From NCBI RefSeq assembly GCF_009830285.1, contig NZ_WUQX01000001.1, positions 2,976,501 to 3,040,500 on the forward strand: DNA of 64,000 bases. The letters run 5' to 3'. Source of the DNA: Sporofaciens musculi. GTDB taxonomy: Bacteria > Bacillota > Clostridia > Lachnospirales > Lachnospiraceae. How positions within the stretch are numbered: position 1 is the first letter of the stretch; every line of letters begins with the position of its first letter. The notes beneath the pieces are model-generated. The model was not told where the DNA came from and did no database searches. It was given only the letters and a program-made list of their open reading frames with translations. The position numbers and the translations under genes were made by a program. Of the stretch, positions 46,705 to 55,490 are shown one piece after another.

Positions 46705-47394
46705 AACATTTTAGAAAGGCTACGCTCTACTGCGGAGACTGCCGGGAGATCCTGCCAGAGCTCGCGGGGGGGGGTGGCGGCCATAGTGACGGATCCCCCG
46801 TATGGGATCTCATATCAGACCGGGCGGCGCAAGGTAATGGACACGCCAGACATGCTGGCAAATGATAGCAAAGCCCCGCTTTGGAGCGTGCCGCTCATGT
46901 ATGAAGTTGTCGAAAATACCGGGGCGATCTATCTCTGCACCCGTTTTGATGTAGCACCAATGTGGCAGCAGGCGCTCATTGACGCCGGGGCAATCTTAAA
47001 AACTCCGATTATATGGGACAAGGGAAACTGGACAAGCGGCGACTTGACCGGGGACTACGCGAACCAATGCGAGCTCATTTTGTTTGCACATAAAGGCAGG
47101 CACAAGCTCAAAGACGGCAGGCCCTCAAACCTCTGGCGAGTATCGCGGGATCCGGCTGGAGAACACCCGACACCAAAGCCGGTCGCACTCATGGCCCGCT
47201 GCATACATAACAGCGTAAACAAAGGCGGCACGGTGCTGGATCCGTTCATGGGAAGCGGGAGCACCGGTGTGGCTGCAATCCGGGAAGGCTGCCATTTTAT
47301 CGGCATAGAGCTGGAGCTGAAATACTTCGATATTTCCTGCCGACGCATTGAGGCCGAGGACAGCCAACTATCAATATTTGACTTTATGGAATGA
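46695..47394 (+). CDS. Second DNA methyltransferase, out of frame at a G9 tract
   Basis: The start ATG at 46695 (AAGGAGG upstream) gives RVEHFRKATLYCGDCREIL and PELA, then meets nine G residues (46766-46774) and stops at 46865. With eight G residues the frame continues as GGVAAIVTDPPYGISYQ through DPFMGSGSTGVAAIREG to 47394, a complete beta-class adenine or cytosine methyltransferase of about 232 residues. As sequenced it would be off, unless slippage corrects it. The tract lies directly before the catalytic DPPY motif. Confidence 0.75.
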
Positions 47395-47407
47395 AAGGAG
47401 CAACACC

Positions 47408-47929
47408 ATGAGAAAACGGTTTATTTATATCTGCTCCCCGTGCCGGGGAGATATGGAAAAGAACATCACCAAAGCGCAGGGCTACTGCCGGGAAGTCGTC
47501 GAGCTTTTCCCTGACGTGGTGCCGATCGCGCCGCATGTCTATTGTACGCAATTCACGGACGACACAAACCCGAAGGAGCGGGCCCTCGGCATGGAACTGG
47601 GGATCTCCCTTTTGGGGATATGCTCAGAGCTCTGGGTGTACGGCATGGACAATCCAAGCGAAGGCATGAAGGCCGAGATCGAATACGCGAAGGAACACGG
47701 GATCCTCGTCCGGGACGCAGCGGAGGCATACCAGAGCGCAGGAAGCGAAACGCCGGACACCGAGCTGGGCGACGCGCTGATCGTCCTTCCCTGCCACGTC
47801 GGCACAATGAGCGGGATCTCCGTCGTGGAGTCTACCACCGTTCAAATACCCGGCGAGGCTGTCATAGAACTGGCAAACGAGCTCAGGAAGCACCCCGGCC
47901 ACGACATAACCATGGAGGCAGATCAATGA
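47408..47929 (+). CDS. Nucleoside 2-deoxyribosyltransferase-like protein (DUF4406/DUF7768 type)
   Basis: 173 residues (FIYICSPCRGDMEKNITKAQ, APHVYCTQFTDDTNPKERAL, ISLLGICSELWVYG, SEGMKAEIEYAKEHGI). The pattern is of the TIR-like/deoxyribosyltransferase Rossmann fold common in phages. It may act in nucleotide salvage or NAD-related chemistry; substrate unknown. Confidence 0.78.
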   Translation: MRKRFIYICSPCRGDMEKNITKAQGYCREVVELFPDVVPIAPHVYCTQFTDDTNPKERALGMELGISLLGICSELWVYGMDNPSEGMKAEIEYAKEHGILVRDAAEAYQSAGSETPDTELGDALIVLPCHVGTMSGISVVESTTVQIPGEAVIELANELRKHPGHDITMEADQ

Positions 47930-48549
47930 GCTGGGACACGGTGCCCGGAAAAAACAGCGAGGGCTACCGGGATCCGACTGCTGCCACCGCCCTCTCCAAT
48001 GTGCAGCGCAGCCAGCGCGGGCTCCAGAGCAAACGGGCCGGGGAACACTTCGAGAACCTGATCTCTGCAAGCCTGAACTGGTACAAAGACAAGGGCGTGG
48101 CCTTCATTGAAAAGACGCCGGAGCCTATGCGCCCTCTCCGGCCGCCTAACCGCATGGGCCAGTTTCTTGCCTGCTATACCAAAGCGGGGCAGCCTGATTT
48201 TAAGGGGACGCTGACCGGAGGCCGGGCCGTCGTATTTGAGGCAAAGCATACGGACGGCGACCGGATCGAATATGGACGGCTGACCAAGGAGCAGATCGAC
48301 AGCCTGACAGAGCACCACCGCCTCGGAGCTGCCGCCTTCATCATGGTGAGCTTCGAGCTGCAAGACTTCTACCGGGTGCCGTGGGAAATATGGCGGGACA
48401 TGAAAAGTCGGTACGGCCATAAGTACATGACGCAGGCAGAGCTTGAACCCTTCCGCGTCGAATATATCGCCGGAGTGCTCAAACTGCTGGAAGGCGTGGA
48501 ACTTGACGCTCCAGACATTGAACAGAAAGGAGATCAAACAAATGAATGA
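47926..48549 (+). CDS. RecU-like Holliday junction resolvase
   Basis: 207 residues. Motifs AGEHFENLISASLNWYKDKG, QPDFKGTLTGGRAVVFEAKH (the PD-(D/E)xK nuclease centre) and AAAFIMVSFELQDFYRVPW fit RecU. It likely resolves recombination intermediates made by Erf. Ends overlap with neighbours. Confidence 0.88.
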   Translation: MSWDTVPGKNSEGYRDPTAATALSNVQRSQRGLQSKRAGEHFENLISASLNWYKDKGVAFIEKTPEPMRPLRPPNRMGQFLACYTKAGQPDFKGTLTGGRAVVFEAKHTDGDRIEYGRLTKEQIDSLTEHHRLGAAAFIMVSFELQDFYRVPWEIWRDMKSRYGHKYMTQAELEPFRVEYIAGVLKLLEGVELDAPDIEQKGDQTNE

Positions 48550-49217
48550 AGCATTGTTAAGCAGCAAAAAGCTGGACTGGTGTACACCGGCCGACTTTTT
48601 CGCAGAACTGGATCAAGAGTTTCATTTTAATCTGGATCCGGCCGCCACCGATAAAAGCGCCAAGTGCGCGAGATATTTCACACCGGCCGACGACGGCCTA
48701 AAGGAAAGCTGGGGGGGGATCTTGCGTGTTCTGCAATCCTCCATATGGACGCAATATCGCCGAGTGGGTGAAAAAGGGCTACGAGGAAAGCCAGAAGCCC
48801 GGCACCGTCGTGGTTATGCTCATACCGTCCAGAACGGACACCTCATATTTCCACGACTACATACTGCACGGGAAAGCAGACGAGATCCGCTTCCTGCGGG
48901 GGCGGCTCAAATTTACAGACGAGGACGGAAACGCGAAGGACTCCGCGCCCTTCCCCTCTGCCGTCGTTATCTGGCGCAGCAAAGACATTGGCCAGAGCCT
49001 CCGGGACATGGTGCTGGATCTCATTAAGGGCGAGTCAATGACTGCAAACGAGATCGCGGCCACTCTCTCCGATCGGGGGCAGCAGGTGAGCCGCAGCGAC
49101 GTGGGCCCGATCCTCACCAAAGCGCAGGCAGCAGGCAAGGCAAAGAACGCCGGGAAACGGGTGTGCAGCGTGACGGGACGCTCCGCAATCGTCTGGACGG
49201 CAGCGGAGGGCGCATGA
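48542..49217 (+). CDS. Phage Dam-type N6-adenine methyltransferase, out of frame at a G8 tract
   Basis: From 48542: SSKKLDWCTPADFFAELDQE, FNLDPAATDKSAKCARYF, then eight G residues (48711-48718). With seven, the frame goes on SWGGSCVFCNPPYGRNIAEW and runs to 49217. The WCTP...LDPAA...NPPYG pattern is that of the phage Dam family (PF05869). The last about 65 residues are extra and hold a small winged-helix-like unit (MTANEIAATLSDRGQQVSRS). As sequenced the frame leaves the catalytic motif. The family often methylates GATC, a word very common in this prophage. Confidence 0.78.
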
Positions 49218-49414
49218 ACGGACTGGCAACCATACACGACGACTGCCTCGAATATGAGCTTGAAATCATTTCCATAGCGGAGGAATTAACCGAAAGACGC
49301 CTAAAAGCCTACAAAAGCGGAAAAGCGGAAAGTTTCAAGGATATTATTTCCCTGCTGGAAAGTATCAAGCAGGAGGCTGAAACCTACAAAGAATATTTAG
49401 ACGAATTAAATTAA
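49214..49414 (+). CDS. Small helical phage protein, unknown function
   Basis: 66 residues (MNGLATIHDDCLEYELEIIS), acidic and helical. ATG overlaps the preceding stop (GCATGA). Not recognised. Confidence 0.6.
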   Translation: MNGLATIHDDCLEYELEIISIAEELTERRLKAYKSGKAESFKDIISLLESIKQEAETYKEYLDELN

Positions 49415-49431
49415 AAGGAGGGATCCCAGAC

Positions 49432-50064
49432 ATGAAGAAACAGAAAACCGAGGCAAAGATCAACCTCGAAGCGCTGGCCGGCGGTGCCTTCGCCGAGAAG
49501 CTCAACGAGGCGCTCATTCAGGTGGCCGACAATATCCAGAACCCGAACACCGAGGCCACCACCAAGCGGCAGATCAATGTCACAATCAAATTTGCACCGA
49601 ACAAAACCCGCCAGCTCGTCAACACCCAGATCGCCGTCACAACCAAGCTGGCCGCCACCGAGGCGATCGACACTCAAATGATTATGGGCGTAAACATGAG
49701 AACCGGCCAGCTGGAGATCGCGGAGTATGACGGACAGATCCGGGGACAAATGAGCTTCTCTGATCTCACCCAGCCGCAGGAAAAGCCGGAACCGGCAGCA
49801 GGCGACGCCCAGCAGGACAAAGCGGCCGAGGCGGCAGCAGGAACCAAGGAGCAGGAAGCAGCCGAACCGGAGCCCACCGGAAAGCCGCTGGATCTCAAAA
49901 ACAGAAAGAAAAAGCCGGAGCCTGAAAAGGCCGAAGCGGCAGCAGGCGATCTCGTGCCTGGCAGAGACTTTGATCCTGACACCGGGGAAGTATTAAAAGA
50001 CGGGCACCCGGTAGACGATCAGAAAAAAATAGTTGCAATCGGCCAAAGAGCCGCACAAGCATAA
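49432..50064 (+). CDS. Phage protein of the replication-terminator-like family
   Basis: 210 residues: INLEALAGGAFAEKLNEALI and a beta-rich core (INVTIKFAPNKTRQLVNTQI), then a low-complexity Ala/Glu/Pro linker and GRDFDPDTGEVLKDG. Similar phage proteins are annotated as replication terminator protein, on weak grounds. It is followed closely by the DUF2303-like gene. Confidence 0.6.
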   Translation: MKKQKTEAKINLEALAGGAFAEKLNEALIQVADNIQNPNTEATTKRQINVTIKFAPNKTRQLVNTQIAVTTKLAATEAIDTQMIMGVNMRTGQLEIAEYDGQIRGQMSFSDLTQPQEKPEPAAGDAQQDKAAEAAAGTKEQEAAEPEPTGKPLDLKNRKKKPEPEKAEAAAGDLVPGRDFDPDTGEVLKDGHPVDDQKKIVAIGQRAAQA

Positions 50065-50081
50065 AAAAGGAGGACAAACAC

Positions 50082-50825
50082 ATGGAAGGTATCAAGGAAG
50101 CAATCGCTTTTATCACGGGACTGGCAGTAAAGGCAGAAAAGCCCGAAGTCGTGCAGATCAATGGAAGAACCTACTGCACAAAGGATTTAAGGCGCTACGA
50201 CGCAGCGGACAAGGCGAAACCGATCAAGGCGACCACCCTCACCTCTCTGGTGGACTACATAAAAGAAATCCGGGAAGAACTGCGGGATCGCATGATTATT
50301 CAGGTAATAAGCGCCACCGAGGTGCTGCTCTATTCTGGACTGCTGCCGGAGCGGGATCGCGAAACACTGTTCGAAGTCAACGCCCTGCTGCCTCAGTTTG
50401 AATACGGCCGGGAGTACGATCAGGAGAGTTTTCTCGTGTCCATGCAATCGTGCTTTATGGCAAGCGACGACCGCGAAGCCGTCACCATTCTGGCGAGCAA
50501 TATCACCAACACGCAGGAGCAGGCATATTCAGACAACGGCGTCACCCAGCAGGCAACCATGAAAACCGGGATCACTACGAAGGAGAACGTGCTGGTGCCG
50601 AACCCGGTCAACCTGATCCCCTACCGCACATTTCTGGAGGTGGAGCAGCCCGCGAGCGACTTCATATTCAGGATCAGCGAAGGCAGGGGCGGCGCTCCGG
50701 TATTCAAGCTCGTGGCAGCAGACGGCGGGCTCTGGAAGTCTCAGGCCGTCGAGAATGTGAAAAAATACCTCACCGAAGCGCTGAAAGATATACCAAACCG
50801 CGAGCAGATCACCATTATTGCATAA
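50082..50825 (+). CDS. DUF2303-like phage protein
   Basis: 247 residues (VVQINGRTYCTKDLRRYDAA, YGREYDQESFLVSMQSCFMA, GVTQQATMKTGITTKENV, RTFLEVEQPASDFIFRI). It resembles phage proteins of the DUF2303 type that occur beside the preceding family. Function unknown. Confidence 0.65.
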   Translation: MEGIKEAIAFITGLAVKAEKPEVVQINGRTYCTKDLRRYDAADKAKPIKATTLTSLVDYIKEIREELRDRMIIQVISATEVLLYSGLLPERDRETLFEVNALLPQFEYGREYDQESFLVSMQSCFMASDDREAVTILASNITNTQEQAYSDNGVTQQATMKTGITTKENVLVPNPVNLIPYRTFLEVEQPASDFIFRISEGRGGAPVFKLVAADGGLWKSQAVENVKKYLTEALKDIPNREQITIIA

Positions 50826-50933
50826 GAAGCACGGGAGGGCCTCAAACCCTCCCAAAATCTAAAAAGCATATCAAAGCAAAAGAAAGCAAATAAAAGCATA
50901 AAAAGCAAATGCTTTTATTAAGGAAGTGAAAAT

Positions 50934-51626
50934 ATGAAAGCAATCACAATATGGCAGCCGTGGGCTTCTCTCATAGCCTGCGGTACTAAGAAATATGAGA
51001 CAAGAAGCTGGCCCACAAAATACCGCGGGCCGATCGCTATTCATGCAGCAGCCAAAGAACCCCGGACGCTCCCGCAGGAAGTCCGCGAAGCTCTGGATCA
51101 ACTCGACGAGGTGCCGCTCGGCGCTATTATAGCTACCGCTGAACTCGTGAATGTCTGGCATATAGTATATAACCCCGGCACAGACGTGGACGTGGCAAAG
51201 AATATCCCAATCGGAGCCGAAAGCCTCACCACAGACAAGCACGCGCCGGACTTCGGCGACTACTTCGTGCCAACCGAGCAGGAAATGGAGCTCGGAGACT
51301 GGACGCCGGGCCGGTATGCATGGGAGCTCCAGAACGTCACCTTCCTGCCGGAGCCGATACCGATCAAGGGCAAGCAGGGGCTCTGGAACTGGGACGTGCT
51401 GCTGCTGAGGCATAAAGGCCGTGACAGCTGGGATCGTCCAGTGTACGAGGACGAAACCGGGAAACTCTGGAAAGACGTTGAACCGAGGGCCGACGACGGG
51501 CCGAAGTTATGCAGCGCTCTGTATAATGCCTTCGACGGAGAGCCAGACACGCCGCTGGAGGTTATGGAGCGATACAAGGACAAGGCGATTGTGTTCATGC
51601 CGAAACGCGACACATGGACATGGTAA
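50934..51626 (+). CDS. ASCH-domain protein with C-terminal extension
   Basis: 230 residues: ASCH (PUA-like, RNA-binding) motif ITIWQPWASLIACGTKKYET with RPWP-like SWPTKYRG, to about residue 155. The last 70 residues (DSWDRPVYEDETGKLWKD, FDGEPDTPLEV) form a small separate module seen in polyvalent mobile-element proteins, possibly LPD11. AAGGAAG ribosome site. May modify or sense RNA. Confidence 0.8.
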   Translation: MKAITIWQPWASLIACGTKKYETRSWPTKYRGPIAIHAAAKEPRTLPQEVREALDQLDEVPLGAIIATAELVNVWHIVYNPGTDVDVAKNIPIGAESLTTDKHAPDFGDYFVPTEQEMELGDWTPGRYAWELQNVTFLPEPIPIKGKQGLWNWDVLLLRHKGRDSWDRPVYEDETGKLWKDVEPRADDGPKLCSALYNAFDGEPDTPLEVMERYKDKAIVFMPKRDTWTW

Positions 51627-51638
51627 GGAGGCGAGCGC

Positions 51639-51890
51639 ATGAAAACAAGCACATGCAAAAGCTGCGGAAAGCCGATCCACTGGATCCGCACCCGCTCCGG
51701 CCGTTCAATGCCGTGCGACACTCGGCCGGTAAGCTACCGCATAAAGCCCGGAGGCAGCACAAAGCTGGTAACGCCTGCCGGGGACGTGATAAGCTGCGAA
51801 ACAGTGGACGATCCGGCAGAGGCTCAGGGCTGGGGCTATGCGCCACACTGGAGCACCTGCAACGCGCCGGACTCGTTCAGAAAGAGGTAA
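51639..51890 (+). CDS. Small zinc-ribbon phage protein
   Basis: 83 residues: CKSCGKPIHWIRTRSGRSMP at the N-terminus and HWSTCNAPDSFRKR at the end, giving a CxxC...HxxxC zinc site. Common small phage protein; function unknown. Confidence 0.75.
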   Translation: MKTSTCKSCGKPIHWIRTRSGRSMPCDTRPVSYRIKPGGSTKLVTPAGDVISCETVDDPAEAQGWGYAPHWSTCNAPDSFRKR

Positions 51891-51892
51891 TC

Positions 51893-52090
51893 ATGGCAAA
51901 GAACAGAAAAAGGCGCAGAAGGCAGCCGCCGCCATTGTGGCAGCGCCGGACGTGCGACACATGCGCAAGTCAAAAGAGGTGCGACGACTTTTTCGAGAGA
52001 GCATACGCCCGTATGGGAATGAAAGAGCCGGAAAGCTGGAGAAAATGGGCTTGCAAAATGTATAAAGAAAAGGAGGACAAAAGGAAATGA
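51893..52090 (+). CDS. Small basic Cys-containing phage protein
   Basis: 65 residues (MAKNRKRRRRQPPPLWQRRT, CDTCASQKRCDDFFERAY) with several cysteines and a strongly basic start. Frame and spacing fit the operon. Not recognised. Confidence 0.65.
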   Translation: MAKNRKRRRRQPPPLWQRRTCDTCASQKRCDDFFERAYARMGMKEPESWRKWACKMYKEKEDKRK

Positions 52091-52236
52091 TCGCACTCAA
52101 CATTCTGCTGGGCGTCGTGGCCGCGGTGCTGCTGCTCGGCGTTCTGGGTGAAAAGGACAACCAGCGCCACAAGTCGATCGTGCTCGCCTTCACGGCCGTG
52201 ATCGCGCTCATTATCTGCATGAATACAATTTTTTAA
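52087..52236 (+). CDS. Small two-helix membrane protein
   Basis: 49 residues (MIALNILLGVVAAVLLLGVL, GEKDNQRHKS, IVLAFTAVIALIICMNTIF): two membrane helices with a polar turn. Four-base overlap with the previous gene and AAAGGA upstream. Could be a small membrane effector; not recognised. Confidence 0.6.
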   Translation: MIALNILLGVVAAVLLLGVLGEKDNQRHKSIVLAFTAVIALIICMNTIF

Positions 52237-52248
52237 GGAGGACGCAAA

Positions 52249-52905
52249 ATGGGATATAAACCGAAAATCATCACCGGAAAAGTGACCGGAACGGGCTGGC
52301 CGATTGACGGCCATGTGCTCTACTTCTCCCAGTGGGACTATGACAACTACGACAGCTGGCACCTCTACGGCTGGGACGACGCCGACGACGAGGCCGTCAT
52401 GGAGACAATGTTCGTCACCGAAACGGAGGCTGGGCTCTGCTGCTACGACACGCTGGAAACCTTCGCGGAGGTATGGCGGGCGAAAAAATGGGAACCGGAG
52501 GGCGTGTTCTGTCTGGAGCTCGATCAGGTGGAAGTCATAGAGGTGAAGCAGGAAGAACAAAAGGACGACACCCGCGAGAAGCTCCGCAAGTTTGGCATTG
52601 ACCTGACGCCAAGGAAAGACGGAGAAAAGGGCGGGATCCTCTGCCTGCCTCTCGACGAGAACCTGAACGGAGACACCAAAGCCAAGCACCCGGACTGGGA
52701 GCTGATCGACTGCCCCAACTGCGGGCGCAAGTGCTGGAAATCGTCTGAAGCTGACAAGCTCAAAAAAGAGCAGGGCGTCCAGTGGCTCTGTACACGCTGC
52801 GCTCTGGAGGCGGGCCTCGTCTCCCCCTTCCGGCAAAACAACACACCGCACCCGGAAGGAAACCGGGCGCAGAGAAGGAGGGCAAAGCATGGGAAAAGAA
52901 AATAA
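52249..52905 (+). CDS. Phage protein with Cys4 zinc site and NRAQRR tail
   Basis: 218 residues. An acidic, aromatic N-terminal part (YFSQWDYDNYDSWHLYGWDD) is followed by a coiled linker and a zinc site (IDCPNCGRKCWKSS ... WLCTRCALE). It ends HPEGNRAQRRRAKHGKRK, a basic tail seen on many Firmicute phage proteins. Function unknown. Confidence 0.7.
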   Translation: MGYKPKIITGKVTGTGWPIDGHVLYFSQWDYDNYDSWHLYGWDDADDEAVMETMFVTETEAGLCCYDTLETFAEVWRAKKWEPEGVFCLELDQVEVIEVKQEEQKDDTREKLRKFGIDLTPRKDGEKGGILCLPLDENLNGDTKAKHPDWELIDCPNCGRKCWKSSEADKLKKEQGVQWLCTRCALEAGLVSPFRQNNTPHPEGNRAQRRRAKHGKRK

Positions 52906-53041
52906 ATGGACAACCGGCTGCCGAGTAAATGGCTGGTGCGCCGCAAGTTTCTGGGCTTCAAGAATACCACAAAACCAGCCACACCCAGAAGGAAACCGGG
53001 CGCAGAGAAGGAGGGTAAAACGTGAAAAGAGAAAACAATAA
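52889..53041 (+). CDS. Very small phage protein with duplicated NRAQRR tail
   Basis: 50 residues: MGKENKWTTGCRVNGWCAAS, FWASRIPQNQ, then HPEGNRAQRRRVKREKRKQ, a copy of the tail of the preceding protein. GGAGGG lies just before the ATG. The gene overlaps both neighbours (17 and 20 bases). Confidence 0.55.
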   Translation: MGKENKWTTGCRVNGWCAASFWASRIPQNQPHPEGNRAQRRRVKREKRKQ

Positions 53042-53570
53042 GCTCTACGCTCTCACCCTTTTGATCTCAGCACCGGCATGGATCGCACTTCTGGCAGCAA
53101 AAGGCCGCGGATCCGTCGGCATAAACTGGCCCACCGCTATTCTGGGGGCCGTCTGGATCCCGGCGCTGGCGCTGGTGGCCCTTCTGGCGCTCACCGGCGT
53201 GCTCGTCCTGCTCCATGAGGCCACGAAGCGGATCCACGAATGGAAACGCCGCCGGAAAGTCGCCCGGACGCTCTGGGAGTCCATGGAGGGGCTCACCCTG
53301 AACAATATCGGCCCGATCTATGGGATAAGGCGACAGCCGGGCGAGAAAAACCGGAGCTACAAGCGCAGGATCCTGAGAGCCGCCCGGACGCTGGACACCG
53401 TAAACGTGCAGAACGCACCCACACCGGCAACCGGCCAGAAGCTCGACGCGATCGCGAAAAAGCACGGGCTCAGGCGCTACCCTCACGAGACAGACGAGCA
53501 GCTCCAGAACCGGATCCGGGAGGCTGTTCTCAAAAATCTGGAGGGAGGGCGAAAAAATGGCAGAGTATAA
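53022..53570 (+). CDS. Phage membrane protein with basic C-terminal domain
   Basis: 182 residues from a GTG at 53022 (AAGGAGGG upstream). Two membrane helices (about 8-28 and 40-65), then a cytoplasmic basic region with repeated short helices (RRQPGEKNRSYKRRILRAAR, RRYPHETDEQLQNRIREAV). Not recognised. Confidence 0.65.
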   Translation: MKRENNKLYALTLLISAPAWIALLAAKGRGSVGINWPTAILGAVWIPALALVALLALTGVLVLLHEATKRIHEWKRRRKVARTLWESMEGLTLNNIGPIYGIRRQPGEKNRSYKRRILRAARTLDTVNVQNAPTPATGQKLDAIAKKHGLRRYPHETDEQLQNRIREAVLKNLEGGRKNGRV

Positions 53571-54897
53571 ACCAGAAGCCGAGCCGAAAGCGTGGGCCGA
53601 CGGCGTGCCGGTATTCTGCGCACACGACGCGATCGTGGACGTGGCAAAGCTGGTACCGAACCCGAAAAACCCGAACCAGCACCCGGACAGCCAGATCCAG
53701 CTACTCGGTCGGATAATCAGGCAGGCGGGCTGGAGGCAGCCGATCACCGTCTCGAAGCGCTCCGACTTCATAGTGAAGGGCCACGGACGCCTCGCTGCTG
53801 CCCTTCTGGAAGGAATGAAAGAGGCACCGGTGGACTACCAGAACTACACCTCGGAGGCCGAGGAATACGCCGATCTGGTGGCAGACAACCGGATCGCAGA
53901 GCTGGCAGAGACAGACAACAAGCTGCTGGCTGACATTTTCGCAGAAATCGACACCGGCGAGATCCCCATGGAGCTGACCGGGTACACGGAGGACGAGGTG
54001 GAGGGCCTCGTCACCGCGCTGTCAGAAGCCCTCCACAATGACCTGAACGAGCCGGACGACATACCGGAGCTGCCGACGCCAGAGGAAACAGTCACCCAGA
54101 AGGGCGACCTCTGGATCCTCGGACGCCACCGCGTCGTCTGCGGGAGCTCAACCAACGCGGCAGACATGGGCCTGCTGCTGGACGGCGCACACCCGGAAAT
54201 CCTGCTCACGGATCCGCCCTACTGCTCCGGTGGCTTCCAAGAGTCCGGGCGCAGCAGCGGCAGCATAGGAACCAAGCGCTACGACAAAGACGGCAAGGAG
54301 ATCGCCGTCACCATAGTCAACGACACCCTCAGCACGCGCGGGTACCAGTCTCTCATGCGCGAAGTGCTCCAGAACTTTGACGGCCTCGTGGCCTATATCT
54401 TCACGGACTGGCGTATGTGGGTATATTTGTTCGATATTGTGGAAACCGCAGGGCTCGGCGTCAAAAATATGCTTGTCTGGAATAAGAAAAGCCCCGGCAT
54501 GGGTATGGGCTGGAGGACGCAGCACGAGCTCGTCATGTTTGCGCACCGCACAAAGCCAAAGTGGGACAATCACAAGGGCTACGGCAACGTACTGGAGGCC
54601 ACGCGCTCCGGGAATGAGCTCCACCCGACACAAAAGCCAGTGGAGATACTGGAGAAGCTGCTGGACAATACGGACTGGGCCGAGGGCGTTCTTGACACCT
54701 TCGGAGGATCAGGCACTACCCTGATCGCAGCCGAAAGTGTCGGGCAAGCGTCGTTTCTCATGGAAATGGAACCCCGGTTTGTGGACGTCATTGTGCGCAG
54801 GTACATAAAAACCACCGGAAAAGACACCGGGATCCAGCTAATCAGAAAGGGAGCGCTGCAGCCGCGGGAAGTCTACGAGAGCATATTCAACGAATAG
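53557..54897 (+). CDS. ParB/sulfiredoxin-like domain fused to a DNA methyltransferase
   Basis: 446 residues: an N-terminal ParB-like nuclease-fold domain (LVPNPKNPNQHPDSQIQLLG, IVKGHGRLAAALLEGMKEAP, LVADNRIAELAETD), then a beta-class methyltransferase with LLTDPPYCSGGFQ and LDTFGGSGTTLIAAES. This is the common phage modification protein; the fourth methyltransferase here. Intact. Confidence 0.92.
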   Translation: MAEYKPEAEPKAWADGVPVFCAHDAIVDVAKLVPNPKNPNQHPDSQIQLLGRIIRQAGWRQPITVSKRSDFIVKGHGRLAAALLEGMKEAPVDYQNYTSEAEEYADLVADNRIAELAETDNKLLADIFAEIDTGEIPMELTGYTEDEVEGLVTALSEALHNDLNEPDDIPELPTPEETVTQKGDLWILGRHRVVCGSSTNAADMGLLLDGAHPEILLTDPPYCSGGFQESGRSSGSIGTKRYDKDGKEIAVTIVNDTLSTRGYQSLMREVLQNFDGLVAYIFTDWRMWVYLFDIVETAGLGVKNMLVWNKKSPGMGMGWRTQHELVMFAHRTKPKWDNHKGYGNVLEATRSGNELHPTQKPVEILEKLLDNTDWAEGVLDTFGGSGTTLIAAESVGQASFLMEMEPRFVDVIVRRYIKTTGKDTGIQLIRKGALQPREVYESIFNE

Positions 54898-54920
54898 AAA
54901 CAAAAAAGGAGGCGGGGCCA

Positions 54921-55418
54921 ATGGGCCAGAAGAAAAAGACCGGTGAAAAACAGCCGAAAGAAACCGACAAAATAAAAAAGAAGCTGGAGCGCGTCGCCAC
55001 GCTGAAACGCCGGATCGACAATCTGATCGAGCGGCTGGAGTATCTGGAGTCCACCATGGGCTCCGCTTCCACTCCAAATCTCACCGGGCTGCCGGGCGGT
55101 GGAGACGGCACCAGCAAAACAGAGCGAGAAGTCGCGAAAAAGCTGGAACTTGAAACGCAGCTCCGTGACCTGATCGACGACGAAGGCGAAACCCGCAGAG
55201 AGCTGGAGCGCATGATCGGACTTATGAAAAAGCCAGACGAACAGACCATCATAGAAATGCGTTATTTTGACGAGGCAAGCTGGTGGACGATCTGCGCCGT
55301 TCTGTACGGGAAGGAGGACGACTACGAAACAAATAGCCAGCGATACCTAAAACGGGCCTTTAAAATCCATGGTTCGGCCCTGCAAACCCTCGCAAAAATC
55401 GAAAAAGAAAATTATTAA
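54921..55418 (+). CDS. DUF1492/RinA-like late transcription regulator
   Basis: 165 residues: long coiled coil (IKKKLERVATLKRRIDNLIE) and a C-terminal sigma-like helix-turn-helix (IIEMRYFDEASWWTICAVLY, RYLKRAFKIHGSALQTLAKI). Family members (ArpU/RinA/DUF1492) end the early operon and activate late genes. The repeats at 55491-55540 just downstream are its probable binding sites (inference). Confidence 0.8.
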   Translation: MGQKKKTGEKQPKETDKIKKKLERVATLKRRIDNLIERLEYLESTMGSASTPNLTGLPGGGDGTSKTEREVAKKLELETQLRDLIDDEGETRRELERMIGLMKKPDEQTIIEMRYFDEASWWTICAVLYGKEDDYETNSQRYLKRAFKIHGSALQTLAKIEKENY

Positions 55419-55450
55419 ATTTTTATAAACAAAACAAAAAAACGCCTCCA

Positions 55451-55483
55451 AAATGCCCGCAAAGCCTTATTTTACGGGCATTT
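55451..55483 (+). terminator. Hairpin at the end of the early operon
   Basis: AAATGCCCG (55451-55459) pairs with CGGGCATTT (55475-55483). A U-rich tail is weak, so it may slow rather than end transcription. Confidence 0.45.
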
Positions 55484-55490
55484 CAGCGTA

